Origin: Desulfovibrio sp.
GTDB lineage: Bacteria; Desulfobacterota; Desulfovibrionia; Desulfovibrionales; Desulfovibrionaceae
DNA length: 7,503 bases
Direction: 5' to 3'
Assembly: GCA_031270875.1 (NCBI GenBank)
Contig: JAISXC010000015.1
Coordinates: 1 to 7,503, forward strand
Part shown: piece by piece, positions 1-5,894 of the stretch
Numbering within the stretch: the first letter of the stretch is position 1
How the letters are laid out: each line of letters begins with the position of its first letter
Translations under genes and position numbers: made by a program
Notes under the pieces: model-generated
Databases searched by the model: none
What the model saw: the letters and a program-made list of their open reading frames with translations, nothing else
Told to the model about the DNA's origin: nothing

Positions 1-192
1 GAGGTGGCGAGGAACGGATCCTGGATACGCATGAGCCAGGCGGGAATTCAGCTGTTGAACTTCTTCGCCATGGCCTGCGAACTGCATCGGGATTGGCGCA
101 ATGACGCCGTGGGTCTGGCTAATCTTTTGGGCGCGTATATTCCGAGCTACAGGAACATTATGACCAGTTACGCGTCCAACACGGCGAAGTGA
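1..192 (+). CDS. C-terminal fragment of an unrecognised protein (open at left edge)
   Basis: The reading frame is open at base 1 and ends at TGA 190-192, leaving 63 visible residues. It ends in ...NIMTSYASNTAK. In-frame GTG (4) and ATG (31) codons exist, but neither has a convincing Shine-Dalgarno sequence, so this is more likely the tail of a longer gene than a small complete one. The fragment is mixed helical in character (LLNFFAMACELHRDW, then VGLANLLGAYIPSYRN), with no clear membrane segment and no motif I recognise. A hairpin terminator begins 13 bp after the stop, which supports a genuine gene end. It converges on trpB. No function is proposed. Confidence 0.5.
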   Translation, partial: EVARNGSWIRMSQAGIQLLNFFAMACELHRDWRNDAVGLANLLGAYIPSYRNIMTSYASNTAK

Positions 193-204
193 CGCATTCA
201 CCAT

Positions 205-226
205 AAACCCCGCCCAAGGCGGGTTT
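205..226. terminator. Bidirectional hairpin terminator between the left-edge gene and trpB
   Basis: CCCGCC (209-214) pairs with GGCGGG (218-223) across a CAA loop. The stem is flanked by AAA on the left and TTT on the right, so it reads as a short intrinsic terminator on both strands. The T tract is short (3 nt each way), so strength is uncertain. It serves the plus-strand gene ending at 192 and could also end trpB transcription from the other side. Confidence 0.6.
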
Positions 227-231
227 GCCAT

Positions 232-278
232 CATTCCGGGGGCAAGCCTTCCTTGGGGGGCTGCCCCGACGCTGAATG
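232..278. other. Second, larger imperfect stem-loop downstream of trpB
   Basis: CATTC (232-236) can pair with GAATG (274-278). Inside it, GGGGCA (239-244) pairs with TGCCCC (262-267), and GCC (246-248) with GGC (259-261), leaving a small bulge and a loop of about 10 nt. There is no T tract directly after it on either strand, so it is not a standard intrinsic terminator. It may stabilise the trpB 3' end or assist the adjacent terminator. A TTTTTTT/AAAAA run lies at 294-306, next to the trpB stop. Confidence 0.35.
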
Positions 279-314
279 GTGATTGGTGGAGTTATTTTTT
301 TAAAAATCAGCAAG

Positions 315-1535
315 TTAAGATTTTTTCCCCGTCATTTCCATAATCTGGGGTATATCCTTATCGCCGCGTCCGGACAGGTTGACCACGATAACAGCATCTT
401 TGGACATGACGGGGGCGACCTTCATGGCATGGGCAAGGGCATGGGAGGATTCAAGAGCGGGGATGATGCCTTCCTGACGGCTTAAGGCGAAAAAGGCATC
501 CAAGGCTTCCTGGTCGGTCACCGGCACGTAGGACGCACGCCCGGTATCTTGCAGCACCGCGTGTTCAGGCCCGACGCCGGGGTAATCCAAACCGGCGGAA
601 ATGGAATGGACAGGTGCCACTTCGCCCTTTTCGTCCCGCAGCACATAGGAATGGTAGCCGTGCACAACGCCGTGGCTGCCGTAGCACAGGGTCGCGGCGT
701 TGTCCCCCAGTTTGGGACCGCGCCCGCCGGGTTCCGCACCGACCAGACGGACCTGGGGATCTTCGATGAAGGAGTGGAAAATGCCGATGGCGTTGGAACC
801 GCCACCCACTGCGGCAATGATCATGTCGGGCGGCTTGCCTTCCGCTTCAAGACATTGAGTTTTGACTTCCCTGCCAATGACTGATTGGAAATCGCGCACC
901 ATGAGAGGGTAGGGGTGAGGCCCCACGGCGGAACCAATAAGATAGAAGGTGCCGGGGTTCTTTATCAGATACATGATGGCCTCGTCCACGGCCTCTTTCA
1001 GTCCGGCGTTACCGCTGGTGACGGAGATGACCTCCGAACCCATCATGTGCATGCGCAACACGTTGGGCTGTTGGCGTTTCACATCAATTTCCCCCATGAA
1101 AACCTTGCAGGACATGCCCATCAGGGCGGCCACAGCCGCTGTGGCCACACCGTGCTGGCCAGCGCCGGTTTCCGCGATGACTTCCGTCTTGCCCATACGT
1201 TTGGCTAAGAGAATCTGGCCGAGACAGTTGTTCATCTTGTGGGCGCCCAAGTGGTTCAGATCTTCACGTTTGAGATAGATTTTCGCCCCGCCCAGGCTTC
1301 TGGTAAGGTTTTCGGCAAAGAAGAGCGGAGTACGGCGGCCGGAATAGTTGGTAAGATAATAAGCAAGTTCTTTCCGGAAGTCCGGATCTTCGCGGTATTT
1401 TTCGTAGGCTTTGGCAACTTCTCCCAGAACGGGCTTCAGGGATTCCGGCACAAAGCATCCGCCATGCGGGCCGAAAAAGCCCTCTTGGTCGGGATTCTTA
1501 CCGGGGACGCAAGGGGTGGCGGTATGCGTGGTCAT
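315..1535 (-). CDS. trpB: Tryptophan synthase beta chain
   Basis: Pyridoxal-phosphate enzyme that condenses indole with L-serine to give L-tryptophan, normally as an alpha2-beta2 complex with TrpA in the cytoplasm. The 406 residues match the usual length of about 400. Visible family signatures are the PLP lysine in LGAHKMNN (K100), the catalytic glutamate in AETGAGQHG (E122), the phosphate loop GGGSNA (244-249), [14 protein letters not shown] (313-326), [11 protein letters not shown] and NLSGRGDKD with the pyridine-N serine (S388). Start ATG 1535 was chosen because GGAG sits 6-7 bases upstream (1545-1542). A longer in-frame GTG at 1661 would add 42 low-complexity residues without a ribosome site. 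No trpA is present here; the gene follows tsf after about 430 bp. It may be a stand-alone copy or a second paralogue working in indole salvage (inference). Confidence 0.95.
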   Translation of the reverse strand: MTTHTATPCVPGKNPDQEGFFGPHGGCFVPESLKPVLGEVAKAYEKYREDPDFRKELAYYLTNYSGRRTPLFFAENLTRSLGGAKIYLKREDLNHLGAHKMNNCLGQILLAKRMGKTEVIAETGAGQHGVATAAVAALMGMSCKVFMGEIDVKRQQPNVLRMHMMGSEVISVTSGNAGLKEAVDEAIMYLIKNPGTFYLIGSAVGPHPYPLMVRDFQSVIGREVKTQCLEAEGKPPDMIIAAVGGGSNAIGIFHSFIEDPQVRLVGAEPGGRGPKLGDNAATLCYGSHGVVHGYHSYVLRDEKGEVAPVHSISAGLDYPGVGPEHAVLQDTGRASYVPVTDQEALDAFFALSRQEGIIPALESSHALAHAMKVAPVMSKDAVIVVNLSGRGDKDIPQIMEMTGKKS

Positions 1536-1967
1536 TTTTTTCTCCGTTGTGTTTTCGGGAGGTTTTGCCGGTGGTTGCGCTTTCTGATCTTGCGCCCCGG
1601 CCGTTTTCCGTTGATCGTCGTCCGCAGGCGTACGGGGCGTTTCGGGTTGCCTTTCCACCACGCGTCGGCACGGCGCAGAAACGGCAAGAGGTCATATGCC
1701 AGGATTTTCTCGCACGAAGGGCGGGAACGCCTTGCCATTAGTGTGCGCCGACGCTGCGGACGCATCCAGAGAACTTTTCGCTCGTCTGAAAGAAACTGTT
1801 CCGGCCAAAGCCCTCTCTCGTCTGCATATGCGCTCGTAAAGCGGGAACTGGACGATTGGTACAAGGAGATCAACCAGATCGCCGAAGAACCTACTGTTTT
1901 GCGCTCCATTCTCAAGCGCAAAAATTTGCAAGCGAACCCCTGCCGGGCGTTTCAAGCCTGAACAACT
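1536..1967. other. Gap between tsf and trpB, 432 bp
   Basis: This stretch separates the tsf stop codon from the trpB start. It should contain the trpB promoter on the minus strand unless trpB is read through from rpsB-tsf, but I find no clear -35/-10 pair. No good intrinsic terminator follows tsf: the segment just past its stop has only weak pairing and no T run. No trp attenuator or T-box is recognisable. The only coding signal is the small broken plus-strand frame at 1696-1961. Confidence 0.5.
1696..1961 (+). pseudogene. Possible small frameshifted gene, divergent from trpB
   Basis: ATG 1696 is preceded by AAGAGG with a 4-base gap. It opens a 47-codon frame ending at TAA 1837, containing helix-like sequence (ADASRELFARLKETVPAKAL). 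From about 1815-1830 a second frame (-1 relative) continues with charged, protein-like sequence (ALVKRELDDWYKEINQIAEE, then PTVLRSILKRKNLQ) and stops at TGA 1959. Joining the two near AKALS/SAYAL would give one protein of about 87 residues. This suggests a single small gene with one indel, or two overlapping chance frames. I do not recognise the family. It points away from trpB and converges on tsf. The plus-strand frame before 1696 in the second phase is only a shadow of trpB. Confidence 0.3.
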
Positions 1968-2825
1968 CTATTCGGCACCGAGCTGAACGCGCGCGAATTC
2001 CGTCACGGTGATGGTGTCGTTCACGGCCTTGGCCGCCTCGCGCACAATATCGCCCACGCTTTTCTTGTCATCGCGGATGTAAGGCTGCTCCAGAAGGCAG
2101 ACCTCCTTCTGGAATTTTTTCACGGCTCCGTCGGCAATCTTGTCCACAATGGCTTCGGGCTTGCCGTCCTCAAGAGCTTTCTGGCGGTAAATTTCGCGCT
2201 CGCGCGCCACGGCGGCCCGGTCAAGACCGGCGGCGTCCAGGGACATGGGATTGGCGGCGGCCACCTGCATGGCCAGATTTTTCGCCAGATCCTGAACTTC
2301 AGTCCTGCCCGCATTGGCGGCCTTGCCCAGAACCAGATGCACAAGCACCCCGATTTTTCGGTTGGAGTGGACATACCTGCCCACGAGCTCATTGTCTCCT
2401 TTGAGGGAACATCGGGCAAATTTGCCAAGCCGCACGTTCTCGCCCACGGTGGCGATAAGCCGGGTCAGTTGGTCGCCCACAAGGGTTTCCAGGGCGGCGT
2501 GGTCGGCCGGGTTTTTGTCCAGCACCGTTTGCGCGACGCTGGCGGCCAGGATCTGAAACTGGTCGCCGCGGGCGACAAAGTCCGTTTCGCACAGAAGGGC
2601 GGCCAGAGCGGCATGTTTGCCGTCATCGCTGGCGGCCAGGGCCACAAGACCTTCCGAAGTGACGCGGCCGGATTTTTTGGCGGCTTTGGCCATGCCTTTC
2701 TGGCGGAGCCAGTCAACGGCCTTTTCCATGTCGCCCCCCACTTCCACAAGAGCTTTCTTGCAGTCCATCATGCCGGCGCCGGTTTTTTCGCGCAATTCTT
2801 TTACTGTCTGGGCGGTGATTGTCAT
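1968..2825 (-). CDS. tsf: Translation elongation factor Ts (EF-Ts)
   Basis: Guanine-nucleotide exchange factor that releases GDP from EF-Tu during cytoplasmic protein synthesis. The 285 residues are close to the approximately 283 of E. coli EF-Ts. The N-terminal UBA-like module (residues 1-55, with VKELREKTGAGMMDCKKAL at 8-26) is followed by the EF-Tu-contacting CETDFV motif (TDFV at 81-84). The core then runs to a C-terminal helical segment (VGDIVREAAKAVNDTITVTEFARV). Start ATG 2825 was chosen for the AGAGGAG sequence about 7 bases upstream and the match to family N-termini; the same frame runs further upstream into rpsB without a ribosome site. It lies 64 bp after rpsB on the same strand, the conserved rpsB-tsf arrangement, so the two are very probably co-transcribed. 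pyrH, a frequent next gene, is absent. Confidence 0.96.
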   Translation of the reverse strand: MTITAQTVKELREKTGAGMMDCKKALVEVGGDMEKAVDWLRQKGMAKAAKKSGRVTSEGLVALAASDDGKHAALAALLCETDFVARGDQFQILAASVAQTVLDKNPADHAALETLVGDQLTRLIATVGENVRLGKFARCSLKGDNELVGRYVHSNRKIGVLVHLVLGKAANAGRTEVQDLAKNLAMQVAAANPMSLDAAGLDRAAVAREREIYRQKALEDGKPEAIVDKIADGAVKKFQKEVCLLEQPYIRDDKKSVGDIVREAAKAVNDTITVTEFARVQLGAE

Positions 2826-2889
2826 TATGCGGCTCCTCTGCGGATAACGCCGTATTGGAATATGGTTTCCATTTTTGCTACAGTAGTGA

Positions 2890-3681
2890 TTATTCGCCAG
2901 TAGTCGCCGACTCCTGAACTGCCGACTCCTGGACTGCCGACTCCTGAACTGCCTCGGCAGCCTTGGCCATGGCCTCTTCCTCGCCGGAGGAATCCTTGGA
3001 CATGGCAGAGCCGTCAACGCAGGCTTCCGCAAAGGCGGTGACGAACAGTTTTATGGCGCGAATGGCGTCATCATTGCCGGGGATGATATAGTCAATCACG
3101 TCCGGGTCGCAGTTGGTGTCGGTGATCGCCACAATGGGTACGCCGAGCTTGCGGCATTCCTTCACGGCAATGTCTTCGCGGCAGGGATCAATGATAAAGG
3201 CCATCTGCGGCAGGTGATCCATGTTTTTGATGCCGCCGAGTGCCTCCTCAAGTTTGTGCATTTCGCGCTCCAGAAGCAGGATTTCCTTTTTCTGGTAACG
3301 GTTGATGGAGCCGTCGGCAAACATGGATTCAAGTTTTTTCAGCCGCTCCACGCTCTTCTGGATGGTCACGAAGTTGGTCAGAGTGCCGCCCATCCAGCGG
3401 TTGGTCACATGATACTGGCCGGCGCGTTCCGCCTCCGCGGCCACGGCCTCCTGCGCCTGCCGCTTGGTGCCGATAAAAAGCACCTTTCCGCCTCTGGCGA
3501 CGGTTTGGGATATGGCGTCGTAGGCCACGCGAAAAAGCTTGACGGTTTGCTGCAAATCAATAATGTGGATACCGTTGCGCGCGCCGAAAATATAGGGGCG
3601 CATTTTGGGATTCCAGCGCCGGGTCTGGTGTCCGAAGTGCACGCCGGTTTCCAGCATCTGTTTCATGGTGACATAAGCCAT
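2890..3681 (-). CDS. rpsB: 30S ribosomal protein S2
   Basis: Structural component of the small ribosomal subunit, near its head and bound with S1. The 263 residues are slightly longer than the 241 of E. coli because of a C-terminal tail. Family signatures are [19 protein letters not shown] (9-27), [16 protein letters not shown] (31-46), GTKRQAQ (71-77), [10 protein letters not shown] (94-103), IIDPCRED and [12 protein letters not shown] (188-198). The tail (about 225-263) is acidic and Ala-rich and holds VQESA three times in a row (245-259). Start ATG 3681 was chosen because GGGAGG lies about 10 bases upstream and [10 protein letters not shown] matches known S2 starts; an in-frame ATG at 3714 would fall inside the leader stem-loop. 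It is first in the rpsB-tsf unit, with its own promoter at 3790-3818. Confidence 0.97.
   Translation of the reverse strand: MAYVTMKQMLETGVHFGHQTRRWNPKMRPYIFGARNGIHIIDLQQTVKLFRVAYDAISQTVARGGKVLFIGTKRQAQEAVAAEAERAGQYHVTNRWMGGTLTNFVTIQKSVERLKKLESMFADGSINRYQKKEILLLEREMHKLEEALGGIKNMDHLPQMAFIIDPCREDIAVKECRKLGVPIVAITDTNCDPDVIDYIIPGNDDAIRAIKLFVTAFAEACVDGSAMSKDSSGEEEAMAKAAEAVQESAVQESAVQESATTGE
2906..2950. repeat. Three tandem 15-bp units in the rpsB 3' end
   Basis: The plus strand reads GCCGACTCCTGAACT, then the same unit with one change (G for A at unit position 12), then the first unit again. It lies in frame in rpsB and encodes VQESA three times in the C-terminal tail. Because the unit is 15 bp, copy-number changes would not shift the frame. 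Confidence 0.9.
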
Positions 3682-3711
3682 TTTTTCAGGTCCTCCCGGG
3701 GTTGTTGCCTC

Positions 3712-3771
3712 CATCCCGGCCTTGGCTGGATCTCGCCGGCTTTGCGCCGGACCCCGGATCCGGCCGGGATG
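3712..3771 (-). promoter_or_regulatory. Structured rpsB leader, candidate S2 autoregulatory element
   Basis: CATCCCGGCC (3712-3721) pairs perfectly with GGCCGGGATG (3762-3771). Directly inside it, GGATC (3728-3732) can pair with GATCC (3757-3761). At the tip, CCGGC (3736-3740) pairs with GCCGG (3746-3750) over TTTGC. The result is a long three-part stem-loop about 15 bases upstream of the rpsB Shine-Dalgarno and downstream of the predicted transcription start. No T run follows, so it is not a terminator. S2 is known to repress rpsB-tsf through its mRNA leader in E. coli; that this structure does the same here is inference. Confidence 0.55.
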
Positions 3772-3789
3772 TGCGTAATGGAAGCTGGT

Positions 3790-3818
3790 TCTATAGCCAA
3801 CTACCCGAAAGAATGCAA
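3790..3818 (-). promoter_or_regulatory. Sigma70-type promoter of rpsB-tsf
   Basis: On the minus strand, TTGCAT (3818-3813) and TATAGA (3795-3790) are separated by exactly 17 bp. This predicts a transcript start near 3783 and a leader of about 100 nt that contains the stem-loop at 3712-3771. No other comparable pair was seen between the YrdC-family gene and rpsB. Confidence 0.6.
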
Positions 3819-3868
3819 GGAAAAAAAGGCTGAGAGGGCGAAAAAGAGGCTTGTCGTGAAAAAAGGAT

Positions 3869-4525
3869 TCACGCGAAATGCACGCGGAAGCCCGCGTCCT
3901 CCAGATCCTCGGCGCTCACCGCGCCCGCGCGGACAAGGCGCAGGCAGGTTTTGCCCCGCTCCGTCAGGGCGAGCGGTTCCACCAGAGTGGAAGGCAGACC
4001 GCCGTCAGGCTGGGTATCGCCTTCAAAAAGGCCTGCTTCCGCGCCATATTTGTCAAGCTCCCGGATGAGTTCCTCATCAATGTCCTGAAATCGGCATACG
4101 GGCCGGCGGCCGTGCAGATTGGCGCTGCTGGCCGTCAAGGGGCCGCCGGCCAGACGCGCCAGTTCCGCGGCTTGTCTGTGCGGGCTTATCCGCACGGCCG
4201 TTCTGCCCTTGTTGTTGACCAGAGGCTGCGGAAGGGAAGGACGGGCCGGCAGCAAAACGCTCAGGGGACCGGGCCAGAACCGCTCAAGGAGAGCTTGCGG
4301 GGCGCTTTCCAGGCGCGCCGCAAGCGCCGCCTGACTTCTGTCCGCGGCCAAAAGCGGCAGCGGCTGCGCCGGGCTCCGACTTTTGAGCCGGTAGATGCGG
4401 TCCACGGCGGCGGCGTTGGAGGCAAGACAGCCCAGAGCGTAAAACGTTTCCGTGGGAAAAATGAGAACACCGCCGCGTCGCAGGCATTGCGCGGCATCGG
4501 CGATTGCATGATGGAGACGGGCCAT
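3869..4525 (-). CDS. YrdC/Sua5-family protein, probable L-threonylcarbamoyladenylate synthase
   Basis: Members of this family make threonylcarbamoyl-AMP from threonine, bicarbonate and ATP, the first step of the t6A37 modification of ANN-decoding tRNAs. The 218 residues fit the short TsaC form with no C-terminal Sua5 domain. Visible motifs are [10 protein letters not shown] (23-32), the KSR basic motif (48-50) with QPLPLL close behind, [12 protein letters not shown] (83-94), RTAVRISPH (108-116) and LTASSAN (130-136). Start ATG 4525 has AGGGG 10 bases upstream. An ATG three codons earlier (4534) has the same AGGGG almost touching it, so is less likely. The start codon interlocks with that of divergent rlmH. 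It lies upstream of rpsB on the same strand, across a 187-bp gap that contains a promoter. A paralogue of unknown function (YciO-like) cannot be excluded. Confidence 0.85.
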   Translation of the reverse strand: MARLHHAIADAAQCLRRGGVLIFPTETFYALGCLASNAAAVDRIYRLKSRSPAQPLPLLAADRSQAALAARLESAPQALLERFWPGPLSVLLPARPSLPQPLVNNKGRTAVRISPHRQAAELARLAGGPLTASSANLHGRRPVCRFQDIDEELIRELDKYGAEAGLFEGDTQPDGGLPSTLVEPLALTERGKTCLRLVRAGAVSAEDLEDAGFRVHFA

Positions 4526-4991
4526 GACAGGCATACCCCTGCGACTGATCAGCGTGGGCAGACTGAAAAAATCATTCTGGAAAGACGCCGCCGCCCACTA
4601 TGAGTCGCGCCTAGAGCGCTGGCGGCATCTGGAAAGCATACAGGTGCGGGAGGCGGACGGGCCGCCACAGACACGCAACAGACTGGAAGGCCGGAAAATT
4701 CTGGAAAGCCTGTCTCCCAAGGACATTCCCCTTGTTCTGGATGAGAGGGGAGAGGGCATTTCCTCCGCCGGACTGGCCGGCGTTCTGCAAAAAGCCGATC
4801 GGGAAAGCCCGGGAAATCTGTGTTTTGTCATCGGCGGAGCCTATGGCCTTGACGATGCGGTACGTGCCCGCGCCCACCGTCTTTTGCGTCTCTCCGGCAT
4901 GACGCTGCCCCACGAACTGGCCCGTGTTTTTCTGCTGGAGCAGATTTACAGAGCCGAGTGCATATTGCGCAATATTCCCTATCATCATTAG
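4524..4991 (+). CDS. rlmH: 23S rRNA (pseudouridine-1915 N3)-methyltransferase RlmH
   Basis: SPOUT-fold, SAM-dependent methyltransferase that makes m3-pseudouridine at position 1915 in helix 69 of 23S rRNA, acting on the assembled 70S ribosome. Its 155 residues equal the usual RlmH length. The N-terminus LRLISVGRLKK, the SAM-knot segment FVIGGAYGLDD, the SGMTLPHELARVFLLEQIYRA block and the terminal IPYHH are all typical. Start ATG 4524 has GGAG at 4513-4516, 7 bases away. The stop codon TAG (4989-4991) is unusual: TA is host sequence and the G is the first base of the IS remnant that follows. The protein is therefore intact, but any native 3' flank is lost. Confidence 0.95.
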   Translation: MTGIPLRLISVGRLKKSFWKDAAAHYESRLERWRHLESIQVREADGPPQTRNRLEGRKILESLSPKDIPLVLDERGEGISSAGLAGVLQKADRESPGNLCFVIGGAYGLDDAVRARAHRLLRLSGMTLPHELARVFLLEQIYRAECILRNIPYHH

Positions 4992-5014
4992 GTCCTGTTA
5001 ACACTAGCTGAATG
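4991..5014 (+). repeat. Left terminal inverted repeat of the IS remnant
   Basis: The outer end begins GGTCC, followed by the palindrome-containing core TGTTAACACTA (4996-5006) that is repeated inverted at the other end. Its first G also serves as the last base of the rlmH stop codon. Confidence 0.8.
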
Positions 5015-5018
5015 CGCG

Positions 5019-5371
5019 TTGAAATTCAGCCTCACTCCCGGCAACGCCGGTGATGCCCCGCAAGGTCGGGAACTTTTGTCCGCCCTCGGCCCAACCACTG
5101 AGGCGTGCGATATTATTATGGACAGGGCCTGCGAGGGCAACGCGACACAAAAACTTTGTCGTGACTTGGGCTATACCCCGGTAGTGCCGCCCAACCCCAA
5201 TCGTTTGAAGCCTTGGGATTATGATAAAGAACTTTATAAAAACGCAACGAGGTAGAACGGCTTTTCAGGCGACTCAAAGGTTTCAGGCGAGTATTTACCC
5301 GCTATGGTAAACGCGATGTCATATTTCTCGCCTTTATTGTGTTTGCTCTTATTGTTGAGGCATTAAAATAG
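5019..5371 (+). pseudogene. C-terminal remnant of an IS5/IS427-type DDE transposase, frameshifted
   Basis: The first frame (5019-5255) starts abruptly at LKFSLTPGNAGDAPQGRELL and continues through IIMDRACEGN, holding the second catalytic aspartate, then GYTPVVPPNPNRLKPWDYDKELYK. At the A5 run 5238-5242 one base is missing relative to the family. In the restored frame (5243-5371) the sequence reads RNEVERLFRRLKGFRRVFTR and ends at IVFALIVEALK. This keeps the Y-(2)-R-(3)-E-(6)-K signature with the catalytic glutamate. The N-terminal DNA-binding part and the first aspartate are absent, so the protein cannot be active. The restored frame stops at TAG 5369-5371, within the right inverted repeat. 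Confidence 0.88.
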
Positions 5372-5384
5372 TGTTAACATATCC
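5361..5384 (-). repeat. Right terminal inverted repeat of the IS remnant
   Basis: Read on the minus strand it begins GGATA, followed by TGTTAACACTA (5379-5369), matching the left end. It joins directly to integrase codon 126 through the TA of a CTA leucine codon. Confidence 0.8.
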
Positions 5385-5762
5385 TAGCCGGATGGTATTG
5401 CCGCTCATGCCTTCGTTTTCCCGTTCCTGTATGTACTCCGCAATATCCTTGGTCCGGATTGCCGCCAAAAATTTGGATGAAATTTTTCGCCTCATCAAGC
5501 CCCCGGCAGTGTACCGCGGAACCTCGGGGTGCTTATAATGCGGAACGTATTCGTCAACAAAACGCTCAAGAGCTTCCTTGAGCGTGGTATTCTCCGCCTC
5601 GACTCGCGAAACAAATATACCCCTGTCCATCTCGCCTTCCACATCCCACGACCATTTCTCCGCATCGGCCTTCGTATTGAAAGTCTTGCACGTCACCGGA
5701 TACCCTTTCCGGCGTATCCTCGCCTCCCATTGCAGGTCGCCGCGTTTCCTGATGCTCGCCAT
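5385..5762 (-). pseudogene. Tyrosine recombinase (phage/island integrase), N-terminal 126 codons only
   Basis: MASIRKRGDLQWEARIRRKG is a typical arm-binding N-terminus of tRNA-targeting integrases. It is followed by PVTCKTFNTKADAEKWSWDVEGEMDRG, then the start of the core-binding domain: LKEALERFVDEYVP and the KFLAAIRTKDIAEYIQERE segment. Start ATG 5762 has GGAGG about 8 bases upstream. The host frame breaks at the CTA codon 5387-5385 where the IS remnant begins. Translation would add 11 IS-derived residues and stop at 5349. The whole catalytic domain (R-H-x-x-R-Y) is missing from a protein normally 320-400 residues long. It lies on the same strand as tRNA-Ser and 132 bp past its 3' end, the usual position of an integrase at a tRNA attachment site. 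Confidence 0.85.
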
Positions 5763-5834
5763 TTTTCTCCCTCCGGTTTCACGCCGCTCCTTCAAACTGA
5801 GTGGAGCAAAATTGGAACAAAAAATCAAGAAAAC

Positions 5835-5868
5835 AAAAATGGAGCACACCACGGCGTGCTCCATTTTT
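5835..5868. terminator. Strong bidirectional intrinsic terminator after tRNA-Ser
   Basis: AAAAATGGAGCAC (5835-5847) pairs perfectly with GTGCTCCATTTTT (5856-5868) over an 8-nt loop: 13 bp with A/T runs on both sides. On the minus strand the stem is followed by TTTTTGTTTTCTT. It lies 27 bp beyond the encoded CCA of tRNA-Ser and upstream of the integrase start, so it ends tRNA transcription. Confidence 0.88.
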
Positions 5869-5894
5869 GCAAAACATATTGATATTGTTCAATT

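Larger units (their letters stand above)
4991..5384 (+). mobile_element. Internally deleted IS5-family (IS427-like) element, 394 bp
   Basis: Both ends carry an imperfect 24-bp inverted repeat (4991-5014 and 5361-5384). They share GG at the tip, an exact 11-bp core TGTTAACACTA, and ATG at the inner edge, 18 of 24 positions in all. TA flanks the element on both sides (4989-4990 and 5385-5386), as expected for the TA/CTAG target preference of this group. The interior encodes only the C-terminal part of the transposase, so roughly half of an element of about 0.8 kb is missing. It is non-autonomous, and mobile only if a full relative supplies transposase in trans. Group assignment comes from recognised transposase motifs, not a search. 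Confidence 0.85.

Noticed and set aside
1536..1661. N-terminal extension of TrpB by 42 residues from a GTG at 1661.
   Set aside because: The extension is Pro/Lys/Gln-rich, has no Shine-Dalgarno and is absent from the known family, while ATG 1535 has a good ribosome site.
1532..1739. Possible trp attenuator: a minus-strand frame upstream of trpB contains two adjacent Trp codons (AWWKG).
   Set aside because: The frame has no ribosome site, does not stop after the Trp codons but runs into the trpB start, and no terminator hairpin with a T run follows. No T-box core sequence is visible either.
1239..1961. A 240-codon plus-strand frame across the trpB start region.
   Set aside because: Its first half is antisense to trpB and Arg-rich. 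Only the last part, from about 1815, looks protein-like, and that is listed with the small broken gene.
2826..3032. Upstream extension of EF-Ts into rpsB.
   Set aside because: It overlaps the end of rpsB, is Arg/Pro-rich and lacks a ribosome site. The internal ATG 2825 matches the family start.
3840..3868. Terminator for the YrdC-family gene suggested by several A runs (T runs on the minus strand).
   Set aside because: No stable stem precedes the runs, so it is not supported as an intrinsic terminator.
5763..5864. A 34-residue hydrophobic N-terminal extension of the integrase.
   Set aside because: It would begin inside the tRNA terminator stem. MASIRKRGD at 5762 has a proper ribosome site and matches integrase N-termini.
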